DNA from: JAXMEQ01 sp046348225
GTDB lineage: Bacteria > Pseudomonadota > Gammaproteobacteria > Burkholderiales > Burkholderiaceae_C
Assembly: GCA_046348225.1 (NCBI GenBank)
Contig: JAXMEQ010000003.1
Span: 1-64,000, forward strand
Reading direction: 5' to 3'
DNA length: 64,000 bases
Positions within the stretch are counted from its first letter, which is position 1. Each line of letters begins with the position of its first letter. This document shows positions 28,376-37,084 of the stretch, piece by piece. Below the pieces are notes generated by a model. It was not told the DNA's origin, searched no databases, and was given only the letters and a program-made list of their open reading frames with translations. The translations under genes were made by a program, and so were the position numbers.

Positions 28376-30526
28376 ATGCCCGGGGCACCGCGTCGCATTC
28401 TTCTGGCTGCCGTCCTGCTGGTGCTCGCGACCTGCGCGGCAGCCGTCTGGTACGCGCTGTCGCAGCCTTCCATGGGCATGCAGTTCGCCCCGTACACGCC
28501 GGACGGCGAGCAAACGCCAAAACAGCTGCGCATCACGGAAAGCCCGCCCGGCGGACCGGTGGCGGGCGCCCTGGCGGTCCGGCTGCAGGGCCGACACGAC
28601 GCGCTGGACCTGCTGCCCAGCGACCTGATCGAGGAGCCCGACTTCTTCGACACCTATGAAGAGATGGCCCAATTCTTCGCCCGCCAGTCACGGCTGGCCG
28701 CCATGCTGGCGGAACCCGCCGTAACGCTCACCTGGCAGGCTGCGCCGGGCGCCCCCACACTCACCAGCGTCCTGTCTGTCGCGCCCCGCAGGGACGCGTC
28801 CACCCTGCCCTTTGTATTCTGGTTCCAGCTGTTCGCCGGCAGCGCCAGCCTGTTGATTGGCGCCTGGGTCTATGCACTGCGCCGCGGCGACTGGGGACCG
28901 CGCATGCTGGCCCTGTGCGGCCTTGCGTTCCCCTTGTCCACCGTGTCGGCGGCGGTCTACAGCACCCGTGAACTGGCCATCGACGGCACGGTGTTCCGCT
29001 GGCTCTCGTCCGTCAACCACACCGGCGCGCTGATGTTCGGCTGCGCGCTGATCGCAATCTTCCTGACGCACCCCCGGCTGCTGACAAGGCCGCTGTGGCT
29101 GCTTGCGCTGCCCGTGGTGTTTGGCCTTTGGCAGCTCGGTGACACCTTTCGCTGGTGGCCCGACCAGAACTGGGGCGCACGCATTCCGATCATGGTGGAA
29201 ATGCTGCTCGCCATCGCGCTGGCCGTGGTGCAGTGGCGGCGCAGCCGCGGCCAGCCCGCCGAACGCGCGGCGCTGCGATGGTTGGCCCTCTCGGCGCTGG
29301 TGGGCTCGGGCCTTTTTGTGCTGATGGTGGTGTCGGTGGGCGTGTTCGGCCTGTTCCCGCCGCTGGCCCAGGGCTACGCCTTTGGCTTCTTCCTGATCAT
29401 GTTCTTCGGCCTCGCGCTGGGTGTGGGCCGGTACCGGTTGTTTGACCTGGACCAGTGGGCCTATCGCGTACTGCTCTGGGCCATGGGCGTGGCCACCGTG
29501 GTGGTGATCGATGCCACCCTGGTGCTGTGGCTGCGCTGGAACGCCACGCTGTCGCTGGGCACCACCTTGCTGATCTGCGGGGCACTCTACCTGCCGGCAC
29601 GCCAGTGGCTCTGGGCCCGGCTGGTGGAGCGCGGCAACGCCAGCGTCGAGCAGATGATGCCCGAGCTGGTGCGGATTGCCTTCTCGGAATCCGGCGAAGT
29701 GCGCGAACAGTTGTGGGCCGCCGCACTGCAGCGCCTGTTCAATCCCCTGCAGAGCATGGCAGCGCGGGGGTCGGACACCCGCATGCCCGCCATCGCGGAC
29801 GACGGCCTGACGCTGCACTTGCCCGCCTGCGGTGGCGTCGAGGCACGCGTCCTGCGCTTTCGTGACCATGGCAAGCGTCTTTTTTCAGGCCGCGACGCCG
29901 AATTCGCGGCATCGCTGTGCCACCTGATGGACCAGGCCGCTGAGGGCCGCGACGCGCATGAGCGCGGCATTCGCGAAGAGCGCCTGCGCGTCGCACGCGA
30001 CATGCACGACGACATTGGCGCCAAGCTCCTGACGCTGCTGCATGTGGACGACCCCCAGCGCCAGAAGCTGCTGCTGCGCGAGGCCATGACCCAGCTGCGC
30101 CAGATCGTGCGCGGACTGGCGGGCCAGGCCCAGTCGTTTGACGAGTTCATGGCCGATGTCCGGCACGCCTCGGTCGAACGCGCCCAGGCCGCCGGCATCG
30201 CCCTGGCGTGGACTGTGGCGCTGCCTGAAACGCCACCGCTGACAGGCCGCCAGCAGTACCAGTTGCGCGTCGCGCTCCAGGAGGTTCTGAGCAACGCACT
30301 GCGCCACGCGAGCGCCACACACATCGAAGTGCGCTGGCACACCAGTGGCCCGGCCCTGGTGGTACAGGTCACCGACAACGGTGTCGGCATGGAGGCCTCG
30401 GCGCCGGGCCAGGGCTTGGGGTTGGCCAGTGTTGAAGCACGGCTGGCCGAGCTGGGCGGACGGGTGGACTGGCAACGCGCCGAACCGCAGGGAACCACCG
30501 TTTCGCTGCAGTTGCCGCTGCGCTGA
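28376..30526 (+). CDS. Membrane sensor histidine kinase (NarL/LuxR-partner type)
   Basis: 716 residues. One N-terminal helix (about 8-27), a periplasmic domain of about 110 residues, then a block of about eight membrane helices to residue 410, and a cytosolic kinase. The phosphoacceptor is His544 in the segment RVARDMHDDIGAKLL, the HisKA_3 type, and the ATPase domain has VTDNGVGM and GLGLASVEARLAELGG. HisKA_3 kinases partner with LuxR-type regulators, none of which is nearby. It starts 3 bp after livF and so belongs to the benzoate transport operon, which suggests that it senses an aromatic acid or its transport. Confidence 0.88.
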   Translation: MPGAPRRILLAAVLLVLATCAAAVWYALSQPSMGMQFAPYTPDGEQTPKQLRITESPPGGPVAGALAVRLQGRHDALDLLPSDLIEEPDFFDTYEEMAQFFARQSRLAAMLAEPAVTLTWQAAPGAPTLTSVLSVAPRRDASTLPFVFWFQLFAGSASLLIGAWVYALRRGDWGPRMLALCGLAFPLSTVSAAVYSTRELAIDGTVFRWLSSVNHTGALMFGCALIAIFLTHPRLLTRPLWLLALPVVFGLWQLGDTFRWWPDQNWGARIPIMVEMLLAIALAVVQWRRSRGQPAERAALRWLALSALVGSGLFVLMVVSVGVFGLFPPLAQGYAFGFFLIMFFGLALGVGRYRLFDLDQWAYRVLLWAMGVATVVVIDATLVLWLRWNATLSLGTTLLICGALYLPARQWLWARLVERGNASVEQMMPELVRIAFSESGEVREQLWAAALQRLFNPLQSMAARGSDTRMPAIADDGLTLHLPACGGVEARVLRFRDHGKRLFSGRDAEFAASLCHLMDQAAEGRDAHERGIREERLRVARDMHDDIGAKLLTLLHVDDPQRQKLLLREAMTQLRQIVRGLAGQAQSFDEFMADVRHASVERAQAAGIALAWTVALPETPPLTGRQQYQLRVALQEVLSNALRHASATHIEVRWHTSGPALVVQVTDNGVGMEASAPGQGLGLASVEARLAELGGRVDWQRAEPQGTTVSLQLPLR

Positions 30527-30586
30527 CCACGTCGACAGGCGCGGCCCGTGCATGGCATGATGGCGCGAACCTGAAAGGTCGCATCG

Positions 30587-33500
30587 ATGCGGTCGCCCAC
30601 GCGCGTTGATTCGTTGTCGGACAACCATCTGCTGCCGCCGGACGGCACGGCGCGCGCTGGCGGCAGCCGGATCATCTGGCTGGCCACCGGCATGCTGCTG
30701 GTATCGGCCTGCGCGGTGGCAGCGGGCCTCTACTACATGCGCCAGGAGGCCTTGCGCACGGGGGAGAGGCTCAACCAGTCGCTCGCGCATGTGATCGAAG
30801 AACAAACCAGCCGCACCCTGCAAACCACAGACCAGCGGCTGCTGCTGGCCCTCAGCCAGCTCAAAACGTTGCGTGCGGCACGCACGCTCAATGAGGCTTC
30901 GGCGCGCGAGCTGTTGCGCGACCAGATCAGGGACTTGCCCTTTGTCCGCGCGATCTGGGTGCTGGACGCGCAGGGGCTCATCCAGTACGACTCGGATGAA
31001 GGCAACATCGGCTTGCCGCTGCAGGACCGTGAATACTTCCAGGCCTACCGCAACCGGCCGGGGCTTGGCCTGCATGTCAGCGCACCGGTGCGCAGCCGCA
31101 CCACGGGCAGCTGGCTCACCACGGCCTCCCGCCCCATCCGCGGCGCCGACGGTGCGCTGGAAGGCGTGATTGCTGCAGCCGTGGAAGCGCCCTACTTCGA
31201 GCAGCTGTGGCGCGGCATTGACCTGGGCGCGGAGGGTGCCGTCGCACTGTTCCGGCGTGACGGGGTGCTCATGATGCGCAGCCCCCACGACGAGCAGTCT
31301 GTCGGCAAGGTGTTCACATCGCTGCCGCTGTTCACCGAGCACCTGGAGCGCGGCCCCACGGGTACCTACGCCACGCGCAGCACGTTCGACGGCATAGACC
31401 GGATATCCTCGTACCGCACCCTGGCGTACTACCCCGAACTGATTGTGGTGGTGGGTCGCACCCGGCAGGCCCTGCTCGGCCCGTGGCAACGCTTCGCCAT
31501 GCTGGCGTCGTTGTTGTGGCTGGGCGCCGTGGTGTCGCTGGCGCTGGTGCTGGCATTGCTCTACCGGCAACTGCTGCGACGGCGCAACTCCGAGCTGCTT
31601 TTCCGACAGCTGGCCCAGGCCATGCCCCAGATTGTGTTCATGACCGATCGCGCAGGCCAGGTGGTGTTCTTCAATGCCCAGTGGACCGAGATCACCGGCC
31701 AGCCGGCCGAACTGGCGCTGGGCCGGGGCTGGGCGGACTGGATCCATCCCGACGACCGCGAACCGACACGCGAGGCGATGGGGCGCATGCTGGCAGCCGG
31801 CACCCCGATGGCGCACGAGCACCGGCTGCGGGGCAAGGACAACCAGTACCGCTGGCGACTGGTGCGGGCGATGCCCAACCGGGATGCCGCGGGCCGCATC
31901 GTGTCATGGTTCGGGACCTCCACCGACGTGCATGAACTGAAGCAGGCGCTGGCCGAATTGCGTGCCAAGGCCGACATGCTGCGCATGGCCGGGCAGGTAT
32001 CGCGCGTCGCGGCCTGGGCGGTGGACGTGCCGACGCGACGCATGGTCTGGACCGACGAGGCCCTGCAGATTCTCGGTCTCGACCCGGCCCTGTCCCCCAC
32101 GCTGGACGCCGCACTCCGCCAGTGCGTGCCGCCCGGCCGGGAGCTGGCAGAGCGGGCCGCGGCCGCCTGCATCACCGAGGGCACGCCGGTCAACGTCGAG
32201 GTGGAGTTCGCCTCGCCCTCGGGGACCCGCGTGTGGATCCATTCCATCGGCTATGCGGTGCGCGACACAGACGGCACCATCGTACGGATCGAAGGCGCTT
32301 TCCAGGACATTACCGCGCGCGTCAGGGCCGAGCGTGCGCTGCAGGCCTGGCTGCAGACCCTGCAGCGCACCGCTGAAGCGGCGCAGGCGATTGCGCGGCA
32401 ACGCAGTGTGGACGCCATGCTGGCCGAATCGGCCCGCCAGGCGCAGGCCATCATCGGGGCCGGCCACGCGACAGCCAGCCTCGGGCCGCGCACCCACGTT
32501 GCCGGCGCCGGTGAAATGGCCGTGCCGCTGACGCTGCCGGACCCTGGCAACGCAGGCACGCTGGTGTTGGCGAACAAGCACCACGGGGACTTCACGCCCC
32601 AGGACATGTACGTTGCCAACCAGCTGGCGCAGTTCACGTCGATCGCCATTGACAACGCACGCCTGCTGGCACGGGTGCAGGAGCTCAACAGCGGACTGGA
32701 GGAAAAGATCGCTGAGCGCACGGCCCAGCTGGCCCGGCAGGAAGCCCTGTTCCGCGCGCTCGCGGAACAGGCACCCCAACCGATATGGACCGTCGATCCC
32801 CGTGGCCAGGCCACGTTTTTCAGCCGCGCCTGGTACGAGCTGTTCGGTGGAGGGCCGCCCGACTGGCAGGGTGACGCATGGGTGGCGCTGGTCCATCCGG
32901 ATGACCTGGCGCCCATGAGGCAAAACTGGGAACAAAGCGTGCGCAGCGGCACGGACTATGCCGGTACACGCCGCCTGCGTGGCCGCGACGGGACGTACCA
33001 CACCACCACCTACCGGGCCACACCGGTGCGCGACGACCAGGGCGGCATCCAGTTCTGGGTGGGCATCGACGTGGACATCACCGAGATCAAGGCGATCGAG
33101 GCGGCCCTGCGCAGCTCCAACGCCGAACTGGAGGCGTTTTCGTATTCCGTCTCGCACGACCTGCGCGCCCCGTTGCGCTCGGTGGACGGCTACAGCCGCT
33201 TGCTGGCCAAGGAACTTGAAGGGCCCCGCAACCCGAAGGTCGAGCACTATCTGGCGCGCATCCAGGCGGGCGCCCACCAGATGGGCCAGTTGATTGACGG
33301 GCTGCTCACGCTGGCCCAGGTGGCGCGAATGGAACTGCAACATGACCGCATCGACCTGAGCGCCATGGCCAGCGAAACCCTGGCCCACCTGCAGGCGGTG
33401 CACCCCGGTCAGCCGGTTCACTGCCGCATTGAACCCGGGCTGGAGGCCCAGGGCGACAGCCGGCTCATCCGCAGCGTGATGGACAACCTGCTTGGCAATG

Positions 33501-33790
33501 CCTGGAAGTTCAGTGGCCGCAAGGCGCAGCCCTTGATCGAGGTCGGGCGTGACGCCGAAAGCGGCGCGTTCTTCGTGCGCGACAACGGCAGCGGCTTTGA
33601 CATGGCGTACGCAGACAAGCTGTTCGGCACGTTCCAGCGTCTGCACGCCGCGCAGGAATTTCCCGGCAGCGGCATTGGCCTGGCCACTGCGGCGCGCATC
33701 ATCAAGCGGCATGGCGGGCGCATCTGGGCCGAGTCCGCGCCGGAACAGGGCGCGACGTTCTACTTCACCCTGCCGGCAGCCGGCACCTAG
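30587..33790 (+). CDS. PAS-domain sensor histidine kinase
   Basis: 1067 residues. Membrane helix about 30-50, an extracytoplasmic double-Cache region to about 300 (DLPFVRAIWVLDAQGLIQYDS, PLQDREYFQAY), a second helix about 303-327, PAS 1 about 340-450, PAS 2 about 460-580, a GAF-like segment about 600-710, a short coiled coil, PAS 3 about 720-840, HisKA with His857 (SVSHDLRAPLRSVDGY) and an ATPase domain (VMDNLLGNAWKFS, GSGIGLATAARIIKRHGG). It resembles the phytochrome-like LRSV kinases. No response regulator is adjacent. Its end overlaps the convergent pobR-type gene by 4 bp. Confidence 0.92.
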   Translation: MRSPTRVDSLSDNHLLPPDGTARAGGSRIIWLATGMLLVSACAVAAGLYYMRQEALRTGERLNQSLAHVIEEQTSRTLQTTDQRLLLALSQLKTLRAARTLNEASARELLRDQIRDLPFVRAIWVLDAQGLIQYDSDEGNIGLPLQDREYFQAYRNRPGLGLHVSAPVRSRTTGSWLTTASRPIRGADGALEGVIAAAVEAPYFEQLWRGIDLGAEGAVALFRRDGVLMMRSPHDEQSVGKVFTSLPLFTEHLERGPTGTYATRSTFDGIDRISSYRTLAYYPELIVVVGRTRQALLGPWQRFAMLASLLWLGAVVSLALVLALLYRQLLRRRNSELLFRQLAQAMPQIVFMTDRAGQVVFFNAQWTEITGQPAELALGRGWADWIHPDDREPTREAMGRMLAAGTPMAHEHRLRGKDNQYRWRLVRAMPNRDAAGRIVSWFGTSTDVHELKQALAELRAKADMLRMAGQVSRVAAWAVDVPTRRMVWTDEALQILGLDPALSPTLDAALRQCVPPGRELAERAAAACITEGTPVNVEVEFASPSGTRVWIHSIGYAVRDTDGTIVRIEGAFQDITARVRAERALQAWLQTLQRTAEAAQAIARQRSVDAMLAESARQAQAIIGAGHATASLGPRTHVAGAGEMAVPLTLPDPGNAGTLVLANKHHGDFTPQDMYVANQLAQFTSIAIDNARLLARVQELNSGLEEKIAERTAQLARQEALFRALAEQAPQPIWTVDPRGQATFFSRAWYELFGGGPPDWQGDAWVALVHPDDLAPMRQNWEQSVRSGTDYAGTRRLRGRDGTYHTTTYRATPVRDDQGGIQFWVGIDVDITEIKAIEAALRSSNAELEAFSYSVSHDLRAPLRSVDGYSRLLAKELEGPRNPKVEHYLARIQAGAHQMGQLIDGLLTLAQVARMELQHDRIDLSAMASETLAHLQAVHPGQPVHCRIEPGLEAQGDSRLIRSVMDNLLGNAWKFSGRKAQPLIEVGRDAESGAFFVRDNGSGFDMAYADKLFGTFQRLHAAQEFPGSGIGLATAARIIKRHGGRIWAESAPEQGATFYFTLPAAGT

Positions 33791-34545
33791 AGCAGCGGCC
33801 GCAGTTCACGCGCCGCGTCCAGCAGCAGCGGCAACAGGTCGCGCTGCAGGGCGGCGGGCTCCAGCCGCTGGGGCGACGTCACCACATTGAGTGCGGCCAC
33901 CGTCCGGCCCTGCATGTTGCGCAGCGGGATGGCCAGTGCATGGACGCCCATTTCATGCTCCTCGCGGGCCACACACCAGTCGTCCTGGCGCACCTGGTCA
34001 ATGATGGCGCGGAAGGCCCGCGGGTCGGTCACGGTGCGCGGGGTCAGGCGGGCCAGTTCCCGCCCTTTCATCCAGGCATTGAAGTCACTCCTGCGCTGTG
34101 CCGCCAGCAACACCCGGCCGGTGGAAGTGGCGTGTGCCGGCAGCCGTGCACCCAGGTGCACGCCGTAGGCCAGCACCCGGTTGGAGCCGCTGCGCGCCAC
34201 AATGACCACCTCGTCGCCATCCAGCACCACGGCCGAGGCCGGGTCCTGCGCCTGCACGGTCAGCCGGTTGAGCGTGGGCTGCAGCAAACGTGGCAGCCGG
34301 GCTGACGCCAGGTAGCTGCCCGAAAAACGCAGCACCTTGGGTGCCAGCCAGTAGTAACTGCCATCGGTTTCGAGGTAGCCCAGGTGCGCCAGCGTCAGCA
34401 GGTGCCGCCGGGCGGCCGCACGGGTGATGCCCGCGCGCTCGGCCGCCAGCGTGGCGTTCAGCCGCTGGCGCTCGGTGTCGAAGCTCTCCAGCACGGCCAG
34501 CCCCTTGGCCATGCCCTCGATGAAATCAGCCTTGGCGATGGTCAT
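33787..34545 (-). CDS. pobR: IclR family regulator, probable PobR
   Basis: 252 residues. IclR winged helix about 10-75 (FIEGMAKGLAVLESF, ITRAAARRHLLTLAHLGYL) and effector domain with SGSNRVLAYGVHLGARLPAHATSTGRVLLA and REEHEMGVHALAIPLRN. IclR-type PobR of Acinetobacter activates pobA in response to 4-hydroxybenzoate; position divergent from pobA supports the same role. Start at 34545 is favoured over 34581, as the family consensus begins near MTIAKADF. Confidence 0.85.
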   Translation of the reverse strand: MTIAKADFIEGMAKGLAVLESFDTERQRLNATLAAERAGITRAAARRHLLTLAHLGYLETDGSYYWLAPKVLRFSGSYLASARLPRLLQPTLNRLTVQAQDPASAVVLDGDEVVIVARSGSNRVLAYGVHLGARLPAHATSTGRVLLAAQRRSDFNAWMKGRELARLTPRTVTDPRAFRAIIDQVRQDDWCVAREEHEMGVHALAIPLRNMQGRTVAALNVVTSPQRLEPAALQRDLLPLLLDAARELRPLL

Positions 34546-34629
34546 TGCGCGATGATCGCACATCCGGGGCGCCTGTCGCACGTTTGTCCCGGCCCGGCTC
34601 TGGCCTTCGGGGGGACCGTCGGCCTAAGC

Positions 34630-34643
34630 TTGATGCAGATCAA
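34630..34643. promoter_or_regulatory. Perfect FNR/ANR-type box before pobA
   Basis: TTGAT-GCAG-ATCAA matches the consensus TTGAT-N4-ATCAA at all ten positions. Its centre is 21 bp before the pobA ATG, so it is at or downstream of the likely transcription start; binding would repress pobA. PobA needs O2, so oxygen-linked control makes sense. Candidate only. Confidence 0.5.
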
Positions 34644-34657
34644 AAACGGAGACATTC

Positions 34658-35830
34658 ATGCGTGCCCAGGTTGCCATCATCGGCGCCGGCCCGTCCGGCC
34701 TGCTGCTTGGCCAGCTGCTGCACAAGGCTGGCATCGACAACATCGTCCTTGAGCGCCAGAGCGGTGACTATGTGCTGGGCCGCATCCGGGCCGGCATCCT
34801 GGAGCAGGTCACGGTGGACCTGCTGCATGAAGCCGGGGTGGGCGCTGGCGTGGATGCCGGCGGCACCGTGCACCACAGCATCGAGCTGGTGTTCGGCGGC
34901 AAGCGCCATCCCATCGACGTGCATGGCCTGACGGGTGGCCGGGTGGTCACGGCCTACGGTCAGACCGAAGTCACGCGGGATCTCATGAATGCGCGCCAGG
35001 CCGCGGGGCTCACCACGGTGTACGAGGCTGCCAATGTGGCCCTGCACGGCTTCGATGGCGCCAGCCCGTCCGTGACATACCAGAAGGATGGCCAGACCCA
35101 TCGGCTGGACTGCGACTTCATTGCCGGCTGCGACGGCTTCCACGGTGTCAGCCGGGCCAGCGTCAAGGGTTCCATCACCGAATACGAAAAGGTCTACCCG
35201 TTTGGCTGGATCGGCGTGCTGGCCGATGTGCCGCCGGTGTCGCCCCACGCCATCGTCTATGGCAACAGCGACCGCGGCTTTTCGCTTTGCAGCATGCGCA
35301 GTCTCACGCGCAGCCGCTACTACGTGCAGTGCCCGCTGGACGACAAGGTCGAGGCCTGGAGCGACCAGCGTTTCTGGGACGAGCTGCGCCGGCGCCTTGA
35401 CCCGGCGCTGGCCGAGGCCATCGTCACCGGCCCGAGCATCGAGAAGAGCATTGCCCCGCTGCGCAGCTTTGTGGCCGAGCCCATGCGCTTTGGCCGCCTG
35501 TTCCTGGCCGGTGATGCGTCCCACATCGTGCCGCCCACCGGTGCCAAGGGCCTGAACCTGGCCGCCACCGACGTGAAGTACCTCTCGGGCGCACTGATCG
35601 AACACTACGCCGAGAAGTCCGACGCCGGCATCGATACCTATTCCCAGCGGGCACTGGCCCGCATCTGGAAGGCCGAGCGCTTCAGCTGGTGGCTGACGTC
35701 GCTGATGCACCGATTCCCCGACACCGAAGGCTTTGGCCAGAAGATCCAGGAGGCCGAGCTCGAGTACCTGGTGAACTCGCGCGCCATGTCCACGGCGCTG
35801 GCCGAGAACTACGTGGGCCTGCCGCTGTAG
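34658..35830 (+). CDS. pobA: 4-hydroxybenzoate 3-monooxygenase
   Basis: 390 residues, the normal length. NAD(P)H- and FAD-dependent aromatic hydroxylase giving protocatechuate from 4-hydroxybenzoate. FAD motif GAGPSG at 9-14, DG motif DFIAGCDGFHGVSR about 154-167, and GD motif RLFLAGDASHIVPPTGAKGLNLA about 281-303. The Tyr/Pro-rich active-site region RYYVQCPLDD is present. CGGAGACATTC is its ribosome binding site. Forms a divergent pair with pobR. Confidence 0.96.
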   Translation: MRAQVAIIGAGPSGLLLGQLLHKAGIDNIVLERQSGDYVLGRIRAGILEQVTVDLLHEAGVGAGVDAGGTVHHSIELVFGGKRHPIDVHGLTGGRVVTAYGQTEVTRDLMNARQAAGLTTVYEAANVALHGFDGASPSVTYQKDGQTHRLDCDFIAGCDGFHGVSRASVKGSITEYEKVYPFGWIGVLADVPPVSPHAIVYGNSDRGFSLCSMRSLTRSRYYVQCPLDDKVEAWSDQRFWDELRRRLDPALAEAIVTGPSIEKSIAPLRSFVAEPMRFGRLFLAGDASHIVPPTGAKGLNLAATDVKYLSGALIEHYAEKSDAGIDTYSQRALARIWKAERFSWWLTSLMHRFPDTEGFGQKIQEAELEYLVNSRAMSTALAENYVGLPL

Positions 35831-35839
35831 CATCGCGGC

Positions 35840-36742
35840 ATGCGCCGTTCCACACCGACCGTCCTGCGCCCGCTCAAGGGCATCCGCGTCCTGAGCCTCG
35901 CGCTCAACCTGCCCGGGCCCGCCGCGCTGATGCGCTGCCGGGCCATGGGCGCCACCTGCGTCAAGCTCGAGCCGCCGTCCGGTGACCCGATGGGCCTGTA
36001 CAACAAGCCCGCCTACGCCCAGCTGCACGAAGGCGTGAAGGTGATCACCGGCGACCTGAAGACCGCCGCCGGCCAGAAGCTGCTGCACCGTGAGCTGGCC
36101 AAGGCCGATGTGCTGTTGACCTCGTTCCGCCCGTCGGCGCTGGGCAAGCTGGGGCTGGACTGGAAGGCGCTGCACAGGCAATACCCTTCGCTCAGCCAGG
36201 TCGCCATCGTCGGCGCACCCGGTGCGCGCGCCGAGGAACCGGGCCACGACCTCACCTACCTGGCCGACAACGGGCTGGTCAATGACCTGGCCTTGCCACC
36301 CACGCTGTACGCCGACATGGGCGGCTCGCTGATGGCCAGCGAGGCCGTGCTGCAGGCCGCCATGCACAGCAGCCAGCGCTACGCAGGCACGGGCGACGTG
36401 CATCCGCGTGGCGTCCTGATCGAGGTGGCATTGGCCAGCGCGGCCGCCTATCTGGCCTTGCCACGCCAATGGGGCCTGACGCAACCGCAGGGGTCGGTGG
36501 GCGGCGCCCATGCGGGCTACAGGGTCTACCCGTGCAAGGACGGCCGGGTCGCGGTCGCGGCGCTGGAGCCTCACTTTGCCGCCGCGCTGTGCGCAGCGGC
36601 CGGTGTGGCGGCCAGCGATGTGCGGGCCATGTTCGCCCCGGCGACGCATCAGGCGATCGCTGCCTTTCTGCTCACGCAAACCCGCCGGCAGCTGGACCGG
36701 CTGGCTGTGGCCCGGGACATTCCGCTGCACACGCTGGCCTGA
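35840..36742 (+). CDS. CoA transferase family III protein (CaiB/BaiF)
   Basis: 300 residues, shorter than the usual 380-400. N-terminal Rossmann-like part with RPLKGIRVLSLALNLPGPAALMRCRAMGATCVKLEPPSGDP, and SFRPSALGKLGLDW. The catalytic Asp normally found in DVSLL lies where this protein has DLTYLADNG or DMGGSLMASEAVLQA; assignment is not clear. The second domain seems shortened. Such proteins move CoA between organic acids. It follows pobA by 9 bp and is likely co-transcribed. Confidence 0.85.
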   Translation: MRRSTPTVLRPLKGIRVLSLALNLPGPAALMRCRAMGATCVKLEPPSGDPMGLYNKPAYAQLHEGVKVITGDLKTAAGQKLLHRELAKADVLLTSFRPSALGKLGLDWKALHRQYPSLSQVAIVGAPGARAEEPGHDLTYLADNGLVNDLALPPTLYADMGGSLMASEAVLQAAMHSSQRYAGTGDVHPRGVLIEVALASAAAYLALPRQWGLTQPQGSVGGAHAGYRVYPCKDGRVAVAALEPHFAAALCAAAGVAASDVRAMFAPATHQAIAAFLLTQTRRQLDRLAVARDIPLHTLA

Positions 36743-36754
36743 GCGCGCCGTCGC

Positions 36755-36772
36755 CACGGCTGGCCGTGTTTT
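36755..36772 (+). terminator. Short hairpin terminator after the CoA transferase gene
   Basis: CACGGC-TG-GCCGTG (loop four when one pair opens) followed by TTTT. It lies 12 bp after the stop and would end the pobA transcript. Stem is short, so efficiency is doubtful. Confidence 0.5.
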
Positions 36773-36809
36773 AATCACGGGTTTACTTTTCCAGACACCG
36801 GAGTACCCC

Positions 36810-36980
36810 ATGGGCAACAAAATCGTTACCGAAGCCGACCGCAAAGCCACGCCTGCACCGAAGCCGATGGAGGGCTACACCCTGCGCCGCAACGGTGGTG
36901 GCCAGAAAATCAGCCTCGAGCGCGGCAAGGCCACGCGCAGCAAGAAGAACGCCGGCAAGCGCCCGCACAAGGGCGGCTGA
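36810..36980 (+). CDS. Small basic protein of unknown function
   Basis: 56 residues, about one quarter Lys/Arg, no Cys, no membrane segment. N-terminus MGNKIVTEADRKATPAPKP, then EGYTLRRNGGGQKISLERGK and a Lys-rich C-terminus. A GGAG ribosome binding site is 7 nt upstream, and a terminator pair brackets the gene (36755 and 37011), so it is an independent transcription unit. Charge suggests nucleic acid or ribosome binding; that is a guess. Confidence 0.7.
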   Translation: MGNKIVTEADRKATPAPKPMEGYTLRRNGGGQKISLERGKATRSKKNAGKRPHKGG

Positions 36981-37010
36981 TTCGCTCGCCTGCACGCAGC
37001 TGTACGGCTG

Positions 37011-37043
37011 AAGGGCCTGCCACTGGCGGGCCCTTTGCTTTTG
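37011..37043 (+). terminator. Terminator after the small basic protein gene
   Basis: AAGGGCC and GGCCCTT form a 7 bp stem at 37011-37017 and about 37029-37035, followed by TTTGCTTTT. It separates the small basic protein from trhO, whose start is 40 bp further on. Confidence 0.7.
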
Positions 37044-37084
37044 CGTCATGGGAAAATCGGTCTTTCGCCGCGAACCCTGAGCCC

